From Lysobacterales bacterium (GTDB taxonomy: Bacteria > Pseudomonadota > Gammaproteobacteria > Xanthomonadales > SZUA-5), in the NCBI GenBank assembly GCA_022841325.1, contig JALHRS010000017.1:1-64000 (forward strand): 64,000 bases of DNA, given 5' to 3'. A model generated the notes under the pieces. It did not search any database, was not told the DNA's origin, and saw only the letters and a list, made by a program, of their open reading frames with translations. Positions 9,443-18,644 of this stretch are shown here, one piece after another; within the stretch, counting starts at the first letter, position 1; each line of letters begins with the position of its first letter. Position numbers and translations under genes: made by a program.

Positions 9443-11817
9443 GCGCCGATGATACCTGTGGCGTCGGCAGCGGCGGACAGGCGTTGGAACAACTGCTGCA
9501 AATGCAGCAGACGCACCGGTTTGGACAGATAGTCGTCCATGCCGGCGGCCAGGCAGCGCTCACGCTCGCCCGGCTGGGCGTTGGCAGTCATGGCCGCGAT
9601 CTTCGGTTGCCGCGCGATCGCCAGGCGGCGAATGGCAGCCGCCGTGGCATAACCGTCCATTTCCGGCATCTGGCAATCCAGCAGGATCAGATCGAAATCG
9701 CCCCCGGCCACCATGGCCAGGGCCTGCGCACCGCCCTCCGCGGCCGCGCAATCCATGCCCAGCGCCTGCAGTTGCGCCAGGGCCACATCCCGATTGACAT
9801 CCACGTCATCCACCACCAGCACCTTGCGCGGCCAGCCGGCCGAGGGTTCGGCTGACGCCGCTTCGGTCGCCGCAGGAGGTTCCGAAGCAGGCTGCAAGGG
9901 CAGCGTGAAGCTGAAGCAGCTGCCGCCGCCAGGCGCGTTGGCCACCGTCAGCTCTCCGCCCATGGCATTGACCCAGTGCCGGGTGATGGTCAGGCCGAGG
10001 CCAGTACCCTGAAACCGCCGGCTGGAGGAGGCGTCCACCTGGACGAAAGGCTCGAAGATGCGCTCGCGATCCTCCGGGCGTATGCCGATGCCGGTGTCGG
10101 TCACGCTGAAACGGACCTGACCCGGCGCCGCGGCTTCGACGGCGATGCGCACGCTGCCGACTTCGGTGAACTTGATGGCGTTGGCGGTCAGGTTCAACAG
10201 AATCTGACGCAAGCGCAGCGGGTCGACCCTGACTGTGGTCGGCAGCTGCGGATCAAGGCTCTCGAGCATCAGCTGCAGACCGCGCTGTTCGGCCAGAGGC
10301 CGCAGACTGTCGAGCACCGATTCGGGGATCTCGCGCAGGATCGCCGCCTGGTCGACCAGTGCTGCCTGCTGGCGGTCGGCTCGGGCCAGATCGAGCAGGT
10401 CATTGAGCAGCGCCATCAACCCTTCGGCGCTACCCAGCAAGGTGCGCAGACGCTGTTTGTGGGCCGGTGCCAGATCCTCCCGCAGCAACAACTCGGTGGT
10501 GCCGATGATGCCGTTCAGCGGCGTGCGGATTTCATGGCTGGTATTGGCCAGCAACTGATCCTTGGCCACACTGGCGGCCTCGGCCGCCGCCAGCGCCCGT
10601 TTCAGCTCATCGGTCTGCCTGGCGATATGGTTCTCGCGGTCGGCCACCACGCACTCCAGATCCGCATGTGAGCGCGCCCGCGCTGCCATGGCTTCCATCC
10701 AGCCACGGCGGGCTTCCGACAGGCGCGCGGCCAGATGCAGCAAGCCCTCGCGCATCGAATGGACTTCGACGGAAGCGCCGGCCGGCAATGCCTCCAGCTC
10801 CGGGATGCCGACCTCGCTCTGCACATCCAGACGGTCGATATCCTGCTTGATCAGCTCCAGCGGCCGCGCAATCAGCGCGACGACACGACCGATAGCGAGC
10901 CAGATGGCGAGCATGCCTACCACGGCAATCGCCGCGACCAGCCACTGCAGCTGCCAGCGCGACTGGGCGATGGCAGTGCCCGGTGAGCGCACGATCACCT
11001 GCCAGCCCAGCATTCCCACCTGGGACACCGATGTGTATCGGGCAGCCTCATGGTCAAGATCGCCGGCTTCGCTATCGGCACCATCCGACGGCTCCTGTTC
11101 AATCCGCATCAGCGGCCGTGGCGCTGCGCCGTTCGAATAGACCACGGCACCGCGTCGATCGACGACGTCCAGGGACAGCCCTTCAGTCGCCAGACTGAGG
11201 CGCTCGACGATCCGGTCGAAGTTGGCAATGCGCAGGGAGCCCTGGACCACGCCGGCAAAGCGCTGCTCCAGGTGAACCGGAGCGGCGATGGCGACGATGA
11301 TGTCGGTGCCCAGACCGCGACCCTGAAAGACATCGGAAACGTAACTGCTGCCGCTGTCGCGGGGCACCTGGAAATAGGCCCGATCGGCCACCGAATTCGG
11401 GATCGACACAAAGGCCAGATCCTCCTCCAGCGTGCGATCGCTGGCGACTGCGCGCAGAGTACCCTCGGCATCGGTACGCAACATGGTCAGGAAGCCCGGA
11501 AAGCGCCGACGCATCGACGCCAGATCACGCGACAGCGAGGCGGCATCGCCAGCGGATCGGGACAGATCGTCGGCCAGATACTCGATGGCCGCCAGATGCA
11601 GCTTCAGATACTGGTCGAGCGCCGCGGCTGCGGTCTGCGCCGCTGCATCCAGACGCGCCTGATGCACGGACACCAGATGGCGACTCTCCAGCACCCCGTA
11701 GGACCAGGCGAACAGCACCAGCGGCAGTCCGCAGACGGCGATCAGCCAGGTACCGAGCTGGTCGCGCAGCCGGGCACCACGAGCAGCGGGCCTAGCCGAC
11801 ACGGCGCCCGCCCGCAC
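9439..11817 (-). CDS. Hybrid sensor histidine kinase with receiver domain
   Basis: 792 residues. TM1 about 20-43; an extracytoplasmic Cache-like sensor to about 285; TM2 about 290-315; a HAMP-like linker; HisKA with His428 in NTSHEIRTPLNG; HATPase_c with NAIKFTE (N box), DTGIGI (G1) and GTGLGL (G2); C-terminal receiver with KVLVVDDVD, Asp714 in ILLDCQMPEMDG and Lys766 in YLSKPV. There is no HPt domain inside the protein, but the divergent neighbouring gene encodes one, which suggests a multistep phosphorelay. The GTG start lies at 11817. No output regulator is adjacent. Confidence 0.92.
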   Translation of the reverse strand: MRAGAVSARPAARGARLRDQLGTWLIAVCGLPLVLFAWSYGVLESRHLVSVHQARLDAAAQTAAAALDQYLKLHLAAIEYLADDLSRSAGDAASLSRDLASMRRRFPGFLTMLRTDAEGTLRAVASDRTLEEDLAFVSIPNSVADRAYFQVPRDSGSSYVSDVFQGRGLGTDIIVAIAAPVHLEQRFAGVVQGSLRIANFDRIVERLSLATEGLSLDVVDRRGAVVYSNGAAPRPLMRIEQEPSDGADSEAGDLDHEAARYTSVSQVGMLGWQVIVRSPGTAIAQSRWQLQWLVAAIAVVGMLAIWLAIGRVVALIARPLELIKQDIDRLDVQSEVGIPELEALPAGASVEVHSMREGLLHLAARLSEARRGWMEAMAARARSHADLECVVADRENHIARQTDELKRALAAAEAASVAKDQLLANTSHEIRTPLNGIIGTTELLLREDLAPAHKQRLRTLLGSAEGLMALLNDLLDLARADRQQAALVDQAAILREIPESVLDSLRPLAEQRGLQLMLESLDPQLPTTVRVDPLRLRQILLNLTANAIKFTEVGSVRIAVEAAAPGQVRFSVTDTGIGIRPEDRERIFEPFVQVDASSSRRFQGTGLGLTITRHWVNAMGGELTVANAPGGGSCFSFTLPLQPASEPPAATEAASAEPSAGWPRKVLVVDDVDVNRDVALAQLQALGMDCAAAEGGAQALAMVAGGDFDLILLDCQMPEMDGYATAAAIRRLAIARQPKIAAMTANAQPGERERCLAAGMDDYLSKPVRLLHLQQLFQRLSAAADATGIIGA

Positions 11818-11979
11818 GGGCAGTAGGGGCGGACCGGGACAACCCGCTGCTGGCTTCCTTCATAGGTTCCTTCCTGATGGGGCATCCCGGGTAGGAGAAA
11901 CACCTGTCCGCTACCCGACTGCTGTGCATGGGCCCGGCAGAGGCTAGCATGGGCAGGCACTCACCCCGGAGCCACCTCC

Positions 11980-12348
11980 TTGACCTCATCCATGGACCCA
12001 ACGGCCTCTCCGCTGCTGGATATCGAGACTCTGGACGAATTGCGCCTGCTGGATCAGGTCAAGCCCGGATTGCTCGATCAGCTGATCGAGCGTTTCGAAG
12101 CCAAGCGGCTGGGCCAGCTGACGGCGCTGGAGCAGGCCCTGGCAGGACAGCAATGGTCCGAGATCAAGTCTCTGGCGCACTCGCTCAAGGGCGGTGCCGG
12201 CTCGATCGGGTTGATCGGGTTGTCGCGACTGGCGGCACAACTGGAAAGCGATCCTCAGGCGCTGTTGCTGAATCCGGGCTTGCTGGGCGCGCTCACCCGG
12301 GCCATGGACGAGGGCATGAAGGCACTGCGGGCGTGGCGAGATCAGTAG
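11980..12348 (+). CDS. HPt domain phosphotransfer protein
   Basis: 122-residue stand-alone histidine phosphotransfer protein. The HPt signature LAHSLKGGAGSIG places the phosphorylated His at residue 67 within a four-helix bundle of typical length. I chose the TTG at 11980 because GGAG lies about 8 nt upstream; the next start, ATG at 11992, is 20 nt from that site. It is divergent from the hybrid histidine kinase, which lacks its own HPt domain. It probably relays phosphate from that receiver to a response regulator encoded elsewhere. Confidence 0.88.
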   Translation: MTSSMDPTASPLLDIETLDELRLLDQVKPGLLDQLIERFEAKRLGQLTALEQALAGQQWSEIKSLAHSLKGGAGSIGLIGLSRLAAQLESDPQALLLNPGLLGALTRAMDEGMKALRAWRDQ

Positions 12349-12377
12349 CGCGCGGGCTTCGAAAGCCCACGCACAGA
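12349..12377. terminator. Possible hairpin between convergent genes
   Basis: GCGCGGGCTT, loop CGA, AAGCCCACGC forms a 10-bp stem with one mismatch in the short gap between the HPt gene and the oppositely oriented phosphomannomutase gene. No T-run follows on either strand, so intrinsic termination is unproven. Confidence 0.35.
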
Positions 12378-12406
12378 ACCAACGGTCCGAACCAGCAACT
12401 GGCCGA

Positions 12407-14851
12407 CTAGAACGGCAAGACCAGCTTGGCATCCAGCGCCAGCAACTGGGCCCGGAACAGTCCCTGGATGCGGGCCAGCGCGTCGCCATCGGCGGCATCG
12501 AAGCGCAGCACCAGACAGGGCGTGGTGTTGGAACAGCGCACCAGCCCCCAACCATCGGTCCAATCGGCGCGCACGCCGTCGATCAGGGTGACCCGCGCAC
12601 CCTCGAACTTGGCCCGCTCGCGGAATTTCTCCATGAAACGATAGTGCGCGCCCTCCTGCATGTCGATCTTGAGTTCGGGCGTGCTCACACCCTGTGGCAA
12701 TTCGGCAAAGATCTCTTCCGGATCGCGGCCATCGGCAGCGATGATCTCGAGCAGGCGGCAACCGGCATACAAGCCATCGTCAAATCCGTACCAGCGCTCC
12801 TTGAAGAAGAAGTGACCGCTCATTTCACCCGCCAGTTCGGCCTGGGTCTCCTTCATCTTCTTCTTGATCAGCGAATGTCCGGTTTTCCACATGACCGGGC
12901 TGCCGCCATGGCCGAGAATCACCCCCGACAGGTGACCCGTGCACTTGACGTCATAGATGATCGTGGCACCCGGCGCACGGGTCAGCACGTCGCGGGCGAA
13001 CAGCATCAGCAGGCGATCGGGATAGATGATCTTGCCGGCAGCCGTGACCACCCCGAGGCGGTCACCGTCGCCATCGAAGGCCAGACCGATATCGGCCTTG
13101 AGCTGACGCACCGTGATGATCAGGTCTTCCAGATTGCGCGGGTCACTGGGATCGGGATGATGGTTCGGGAAATGGCCATCGACCTCGCAATAGAGCGGCA
13201 TCACCTCACAGCCAATCTCCTCGAACAGGCGCGGCGCGATACTGCCGGCAATGCCATTGCCGCAATCGATGACGACCTTGAGCGGACTCTCCAGCTGGAT
13301 GTCACCGGAAATGCGCTCGATGTAATTCTCGACCAGATCCATCTGGGTGAGCGCACCGCGCCCCGACTCCAGACGATCGTCGACGATACGGTCGTACAGC
13401 GACTGGATGTCCTGCTCGGCCAGGGTGTCGCCGCCGATCATGATCTTGAAGCCGTTGTAGTCCGGCGGATTATGGCTGCCGGTGACCATGATGCCGGAGC
13501 CGGCGCTGAGATCGTGGGTGGCAAAGTACAGCACCGGCGTGGGGACCGCGCCGATGTCGATGACATCGCAACCGGCCGCCAGCAGGCCCTGGATCACGGC
13601 ATCCGCCATCTCCGGGCCGCTGAGCCGGCCGTCACGGCCGACCAGCACCGTCTGCAGTCCGCGCGCGCGCGCCTCCGAGCCCACGGCGTGGCCGATCTGC
13701 TGGGCGATGGCGGCGGTCAGGCTCTTTCCCACCACACCGCGGATGTCGTAAGCACGGAAGATGCTGCGATCGAGTACACCGGCCTTGGCCGGTGCCGGCT
13801 TGCGCGCTTTGTCCGCAACAGCGGTCTGCTGCGGTTGAGCGTCCACCACTTCGACCTGGCCGCCGGTGGTTTCCCCCCCCCCCTTGCTGGTCGTCGCGGC
13901 CTTGCTCTCCCTGGCGGCGGCTTCCGCTTGCAGGCGCTCTTCCAGGGTGACTTCCTTCGGCGCGGAGGCGCGCGACGGGTGCAGCAGACGTTCCACCAAT
14001 TCGGGCCGCGTGCGCCAGATCACCACCAGCATCGAGGCGAACACACTGATGATCGCCGCGATGAGGTTGCCCAGAGCCCCCTCGGGCCCCAACACGATCA
14101 GCGGCGGCGGAATCCGATAACCAATGCGCAACATGGCACCCGGTACTGCAGCGGTGTTGGCCACGGCTTCGCCGTTGCCTTCCAGCACACCGGAACTGCC
14201 CACTGCGCCCTGCAGCAGAGCGAGCTGCAGACCGCCCGTGGAGATCTGCTGGAAGCTGGTTCGCAACGGCTCATAGGGCAGTTTGATCAGGGCGAAACCG
14301 ACAATGCTGCCACCGCTGTTGACCGGATTCACCAGCACCAGCTCGCGCGGGCCGCCACGCACACCGTGGACCTGGGCCGGCGCCGGCGCCCCCAGGCGCG
14401 CGGCGCTCAGCAACATTTCGGCATTGGCATAGCCAAAACCGCCGATATCCTCCCCGATTTCGTCGAGCACGTCGGCGCCGATGAAGCGGCCATCGCTGAC
14501 CTCCGGCATGTTCTCCTTGATGGCTGCCAGCGCCCGCGTGGCGTCACCGGAACTGCCACTGGCGAAATAGCGTGCGATTTCGGGGTGCAACAAGGCCGCG
14601 CTCAACTGGCGCTGCCGCTCCGAGACGAAACCACCGATGCTCTGGCGTGCCTGGGCGACCACGCGGTCAGCCTCGCCCTGTAGCGACTCTGATTTCCGGG
14701 CCTGCCAGGTCTGGAACAGGAACAGGGCAGACAGACTCAACAACAGGGCCAGACCCACCGGCGCCAGAATCTGGCGCACATCGAACCGGGTCACCTTGAG
14801 ACCGGGTTTGGCGGCGCTGGCATCTTTCAGTCTTGAGAGGAGATTGCGCAT
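12407..14851 (-). CDS. Membrane-anchored phosphomannomutase/phosphoglucomutase (AlgC/XanA-like)
   Basis: About 814 residues (numbering here from the GTG at 14860, 817 residues), far longer than the usual 450-470. TM1 about 30-50, an extracytoplasmic domain to about 260, TM2 about 263-283, a flexible linker, then the four-domain mutase from about 365 (FRAYDIRG). Catalytic Ser462 in VTGSHNPPDYNG, metal loop DGDGD (596-600), sugar loop GEMSGHFFF and phosphate loop RCSNTTP are intact. It would supply mannose-1-P or glucose-1-P for LPS and exopolysaccharide. A run of 11 G in the coding strand (13873-13883) encodes Gly327-329 in the linker. I prefer the ATG at 14851; GTG at 14860 is possible. Confidence 0.9.
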   Translation of the reverse strand: MRNLLSRLKDASAAKPGLKVTRFDVRQILAPVGLALLLSLSALFLFQTWQARKSESLQGEADRVVAQARQSIGGFVSERQRQLSAALLHPEIARYFASGSSGDATRALAAIKENMPEVSDGRFIGADVLDEIGEDIGGFGYANAEMLLSAARLGAPAPAQVHGVRGGPRELVLVNPVNSGGSIVGFALIKLPYEPLRTSFQQISTGGLQLALLQGAVGSSGVLEGNGEAVANTAAVPGAMLRIGYRIPPPLIVLGPEGALGNLIAAIISVFASMLVVIWRTRPELVERLLHPSRASAPKEVTLEERLQAEAAARESKAATTSKGGGETTGGQVEVVDAQPQQTAVADKARKPAPAKAGVLDRSIFRAYDIRGVVGKSLTAAIAQQIGHAVGSEARARGLQTVLVGRDGRLSGPEMADAVIQGLLAAGCDVIDIGAVPTPVLYFATHDLSAGSGIMVTGSHNPPDYNGFKIMIGGDTLAEQDIQSLYDRIVDDRLESGRGALTQMDLVENYIERISGDIQLESPLKVVIDCGNGIAGSIAPRLFEEIGCEVMPLYCEVDGHFPNHHPDPSDPRNLEDLIITVRQLKADIGLAFDGDGDRLGVVTAAGKIIYPDRLLMLFARDVLTRAPGATIIYDVKCTGHLSGVILGHGGSPVMWKTGHSLIKKKMKETQAELAGEMSGHFFFKERWYGFDDGLYAGCRLLEIIAADGRDPEEIFAELPQGVSTPELKIDMQEGAHYRFMEKFRERAKFEGARVTLIDGVRADWTDGWGLVRCSNTTPCLVLRFDAADGDALARIQGLFRAQLLALDAKLVLPF

Positions 14852-14936
14852 CGATGGCACGCTGGCAGGAAATCCGGGTTGGCTTGATGCTGCTGGGTCC
14901 GGTCAATCGACCGGCTCGAAATGCCTCTAGTCTCGC

Positions 14937-15404
14937 TCAGCTGCGCCCACTGTGTCCAAAGCCGCCGCTGCCGCGCGCGGAGGCATCAAAACTGTCGACC
15001 AACCGCAATTGAGCCTGCAACACGGGTACCAGAATCATCTGCGCGATGCGATCGCCCGGGGCAATACTAAAGGGCTGCCCGGATCGGTTCCAGCACGACA
15101 CCATCAATGGACCCTGGTAGTCGGAATCGATCAGGCCAACCAGATTGCCGAGCACGATGCCATGGCGGGCGCCGAGGCCTGAGCGCGGCAGGATCAGCGC
15201 CGCCACCCCTGGGTCGGCGACATGGATGGCCATGCCGCTGGAAATCAGCTCACTGGCGCCCGGCGCCAGCGTGAGCGGCGCCTGCAGACAGGCCCGAAGA
15301 TCAAGTCCGGCCGAGCCGGCGGTGGCATAGGTGGGCAAGGGCCAGATGCTGCCGAGACGTTCGTCCAGCACCTTGACGGCCAGATCCAGGAAACCGGCGC
15401 TCAT
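14937..15404 (-). CDS. dut: Deoxyuridine 5'-triphosphate nucleotidohydrolase (dUTPase)
   Basis: 155-residue homotrimeric-type dUTPase, the usual length. Motifs are present in order: [10 protein letters not shown] (motif 1), [10 protein letters not shown] (2), GLIDSDYQG (3, catalytic Asp), PGDRIAQMI (4) and the C-terminal arm [10 protein letters not shown] (5). It hydrolyses dUTP to dUMP, limiting uracil in DNA and feeding thymidylate synthesis. The ATG overlaps the coaBC stop by 4 bp, so coaBC and dut are translationally coupled, an arrangement common in gammaproteobacteria. Confidence 0.97.
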   Translation of the reverse strand: MSAGFLDLAVKVLDERLGSIWPLPTYATAGSAGLDLRACLQAPLTLAPGASELISSGMAIHVADPGVAALILPRSGLGARHGIVLGNLVGLIDSDYQGPLMVSCWNRSGQPFSIAPGDRIAQMILVPVLQAQLRLVDSFDASARGSGGFGHSGRS

Positions 15405-16600
15405 GCTTGGTCGGCCCCCAGCCGCTGGCTGATCAAGCTGATCAGGCGCGCTGCCAGTTCACGCTTGCTGCCGCTGCCCAGTTCGGTGGTCCCTGCGGCC
15501 GAGATCACTGTGAGGGCGTTGTCATCGCGATCGAAGGCGGCATCCGGCCCGACCTGATTGGCCACGATCAGGTCCAGACCCTTGGCCTCGAGCTTGCCGC
15601 GGGCGTATTCCAGCACGTCGCGGGTTTCCGCCGCAAAACCGACCAGCAGGCGCGGCCGCGCCGAACGCGCCAGTTCGGCAATGATGTCCGGATTGCGCAC
15701 CAGCGCCAGGGCCATGCTCTCGGCACCCTTCTTGATCTTGTGTGCCGCGGCCTCGGCCGGGCGATAGTCGGCCACCGCCGCTGCTCCGATGTAGACATCG
15801 GCCCCCGCCGCCGCGCTCATGACCGCCTCGCGCATCTGCAGGGCACTGCGCACATCGGTGCGCTGGCAGCCGGACGGCGTTGGCAGATGCACCGGGCCAG
15901 CGATCAGCTCGACATCGGCGCCGGCCGCGCGGGCAGCCGCGGCGATGGCGAAACCCATCTTGCCGGAGCTGCGGTTGCCGAGAAAACGCACCGGGTCCAG
16001 GTCTTCGAAGGTCGGCCCGGCGCTGACGACCACCCGGCGTCCGCGCAGGCTCTGCGGCACCACGCTGAGCAGCGCCTCCATGATCTCGGCCGGCTCGGCC
16101 ATGCGCCCGGCGCCGACATCGCCGCAGGCCTGGTCGCCGAAGCCGGGGCCGATCAACTGCAGGCCGCGCTGGACCAGCACCTGCAGATTGTCCTGTACCG
16201 ACGGATGAGCCCACATCCGGGCATTCATCGCCGGCGCCAGCCACACCGGCGCGGCGCTGGCCAGACACAGCGTGGTCAGCAGGTCATCGGCCATGCCGGC
16301 ACGCAGTCGGGCGATCAGATCGGCAGTGGCCGGCGCAATCACGATATGACTGGCCCAGCGCGCCAGTTCGATGTGACCCATCGCCGCTTCGGCCGATTCA
16401 TCCCACAAGCTGCTGCGCACCGCCCGACCGGACAGCGCCTGAAAAGTGGCAGCGCCGACAAAATGCCGGGCCGCATCGGTCATCACCACCTGCACCTCGG
16501 CGCCTTGCTCGCGCAGCCGGCGCACCAGTTCGGCGCATTTGTAGGCAGCAATGCCTGCGCCCACTCCGAGGACCAGCCGCATTGTCGAGAGCTCTGCCAC
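15401..16600 (-). CDS. coaBC: Bifunctional phosphopantothenoylcysteine decarboxylase/phosphopantothenate-cysteine ligase
   Basis: 399 residues. The N-terminal flavoprotein decarboxylase half (Coa[28 protein letters not shown]) is followed by the CoaB ligase half ([32 protein letters not shown]). Together they convert 4'-phosphopantothenate and cysteine to 4'-phosphopantetheine for coenzyme A synthesis. The listed start is GTG at 16600; ATG at 16582 is an alternative, but the length of the segment before the first beta strand fits GTG. It heads a dut-containing operon and is divergent from radC. Confidence 0.96.
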   Translation of the reverse strand: MAELSTMRLVLGVGAGIAAYKCAELVRRLREQGAEVQVVMTDAARHFVGAATFQALSGRAVRSSLWDESAEAAMGHIELARWASHIVIAPATADLIARLRAGMADDLLTTLCLASAAPVWLAPAMNARMWAHPSVQDNLQVLVQRGLQLIGPGFGDQACGDVGAGRMAEPAEIMEALLSVVPQSLRGRRVVVSAGPTFEDLDPVRFLGNRSSGKMGFAIAAAARAAGADVELIAGPVHLPTPSGCQRTDVRSALQMREAVMSAAAGADVYIGAAAVADYRPAEAAAHKIKKGAESMALALVRNPDIIAELARSARPRLLVGFAAETRDVLEYARGKLEAKGLDLIVANQVGPDAAFDRDDNALTVISAAGTTELGSGSKRELAARLISLISQRLGADQA

Positions 16601-16730
16601 GCGTCAGAAAATTCCTACACCCGAATCAGGTGAAGACTACCGGAATTTGCGCGATTGCCGGATCGCGCAGGCGCGGGCGGCGCTTCATGCTGGCGACTCC
16701 CGGGCCCATCCGCCCGCAACGGGGCAGCCC

Positions 16731-17417
16731 ATGAGCATGCATCGACCGATCCACGACTGGCCCGATCAGGAGCGGCCGCGCGAGCGCCTGATCGAACTCG
16801 GCGCTGCGCGCCTCAGCGACGCCGAACTGCTCGCCCTTCTGCTCGGCAGCGGCACCCGTGGCTGCAGTGCGGTCGACAGCGCCCGAGAACTGCTCAGGCG
16901 CTGCGGCGGATTGCGGAGCACCCTGACCACGGCGCTGAGCGAACTGCCCGCCGGGCTCGGCATCGGCCCCGCCAAGTGGGCGGTGCTGCAGGCCGCAGCC
17001 GAGCTCGGCAGGCGTGCCAGCGCCGGCAACCTGCGCCGTGGCGGCACCATCGGCGCACCCGCCGATGTCCATCAGGTCTTCCAGGCCCGCCTGCGCGACG
17101 CCGATCGCGAGGTCTTCTCGGCACTGTTCCTGGATGCACGGCATCAGGTCATCGGCATCGAGGATCTGTTTCACGGCGGCCTGACCGGTGCCGCGGTGTA
17201 CGTGGGCGAGGTGGTCAAGCGCGCCCTGAAACTGGCGTCCGCCGCTGTGGTGGTAGCGCACAACCATCCTTCCGGCGTGGCCGAGCCCAGCGCCGCCGAC
17301 CGCGAACTCACCGAACGCCTGCGCCAGGCGCTGGCGCTGGTCGAGATCCGGCTACTGGATCACGTCGTGGTCGGCGACGGTGCCACAGTCTCCTTTGCCG
17401 AGCGCGGATGGATCTGA
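16731..17417 (+). CDS. radC: RadC family JAB1/MPN-domain protein
   Basis: 228-residue RadC-like protein. An N-terminal helix-hairpin-helix region (ARLSDAELLALLLGSGTRGCSA) is followed by a JAB/MPN domain with the metal-binding motif VVAHNHPSGVAEPSAAD. Despite the name, a repair role is not established for the family. The frame opens at 16551, but the upstream part overlaps coaBC and is low-complexity, so I use the ATG at 16731, which has GGGG about 6 nt upstream. It is divergent from coaBC, the common arrangement in this group. Confidence 0.93.
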   Translation: MSMHRPIHDWPDQERPRERLIELGAARLSDAELLALLLGSGTRGCSAVDSARELLRRCGGLRSTLTTALSELPAGLGIGPAKWAVLQAAAELGRRASAGNLRRGGTIGAPADVHQVFQARLRDADREVFSALFLDARHQVIGIEDLFHGGLTGAAVYVGEVVKRALKLASAAVVVAHNHPSGVAEPSAADRELTERLRQALALVEIRLLDHVVVGDGATVSFAERGWI

Positions 17418-17564
17418 CCCGCAGCTTGCATGAGGCCAGCGAGAAGTCGCGGCAGGACATTGTGGAGGTGCTGATCTGTCCGGTGAGTCGGTGTCGCGTC
17501 CGACATGCCGCCAGGCTCGTATACTCCGGTGGGAACCCGCCCTCGGACGCAAGTCGGATCACCC

Positions 17565-18644
17565 ATGCAAGTCGATGTCGCCAGCGCCTTGCTCGACCTG
17601 GACAGCCAGTTCCCGGCAGACGCCTGCGAGTGCCGGGTGGGCGATGTCGCTCAGGCCGCCGAGGCTTTGCGCGAGCGCCGTCCCGATTTGTTTGCGGTGA
17701 TGCAGGAGGTCGGGCAGTCCTATCTGTCCGCTTTCGGTGAGGACCTGCGGCCGCGGCTGAAGCAGGCTCAGGATGCGCTGGCGCTGAGCTTTGTGCGCAT
17801 GGCCTCGCGCCATGGTAGCTGGGGCCTGGATCTGCACGAGTACCACAATGAGCAGCACGCGCTGGAACTGCTGAATGGACGACTGGCGCGGGCGCGGCTG
17901 CAACTGGGCTGGCAAGTACTGCAGGCCGAGGACTGGCTGTTGCTGGCGCTGTTCGCCACCTGCCACGATCTGCGTCAGCGCGAAGCGGCGGATTTCTGGC
18001 ATGACATCGGCGCCAACGAACGTGCCAGCATCGCCGAGACCTGTCGCATCCTCGATCAGGTCGGTTTCTCGCGCGAGCAGGATCGCGAGTTCTTCGTGGC
18101 CCTGAGCCTGATGATCGCCGGATCCACCTTCGATGCCCGCCCGGCCGCCCGCAATTTCTTCAATACCGCCGAGGTCGCATCCTCGGGCGGATCATTGGCG
18201 CCCAAGCTGGTGGCCGAGCTCAGGGCCGAGCGCGCCGAGGAGGATCTGGACCCGGAAACGGCGCGCTATACCCGGCTGATGCTGTTTGCCGCCGATCTGG
18301 ACACCGCCAACGTGGCCGAGCCCTTCGCCGCCTTTGCCGGCAGTGCCGTGCGCCTGGTCCAGGAGCGCGAGCAACGCGCTGGCCGGGCTCTCAATGCCGC
18401 CGAATCCGCCCAGCCGGTGTTCGATTTCCTGACCTCCGGGCAGGAGCGATATTTCTTCGAACTGCATCGTTTCGTCTCGCCGCTGGGGCTGGAAGTCTTC
18501 GGCAACGGCAAACGCAACAACGAGCCGAAAGTGCAGTGGCAGAGCCGGCGCATGCGCGAGCTCTTCCCCGGTGGTCCCAAGCCCGGCCAGACCGGCCAGA
18601 ACGTGATCGAGGCCTTCCTGCGTCTGGCCGATGAGATTGGCTGA
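17565..18644 (+). CDS. HD/PDEase_I-like putative cyclic nucleotide phosphodiesterase
   Basis: About 359 residues. The motif set resembles class I cyclic nucleotide phosphodiesterases: EYHNEQHALELL (His94, His98), FATCHDLRQ (His134, Asp135) and MLFAADLDTANVAEP (Asp244), matching the YHNxxHA, HD and late-Asp metal ligands of that fold. The spacing is plausible for an all-helical catalytic domain. No GAF or other regulatory domain is obvious. The start is uncertain: ATG at 17505 is also in frame, but residues from 17565 (MQVDVASALL) look more protein-like. It overlaps the next gene by 14 bp. Substrate is inferred only. Confidence 0.6.
   Translation: MQVDVASALLDLDSQFPADACECRVGDVAQAAEALRERRPDLFAVMQEVGQSYLSAFGEDLRPRLKQAQDALALSFVRMASRHGSWGLDLHEYHNEQHALELLNGRLARARLQLGWQVLQAEDWLLLALFATCHDLRQREAADFWHDIGANERASIAETCRILDQVGFSREQDREFFVALSLMIAGSTFDARPAARNFFNTAEVASSGGSLAPKLVAELRAERAEEDLDPETARYTRLMLFAADLDTANVAEPFAAFAGSAVRLVQEREQRAGRALNAAESAQPVFDFLTSGQERYFFELHRFVSPLGLEVFGNGKRNNEPKVQWQSRRMRELFPGGPKPGQTGQNVIEAFLRLADEIG

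Noticed and set aside
12644..14683. Long plus-strand ORF opposite the phosphomannomutase gene
   Set aside because: Shadow of the high-GC coding strand; composition is His/Asp/Gln-rich and no family is recognisable, whereas the minus-strand gene has full mutase motifs.
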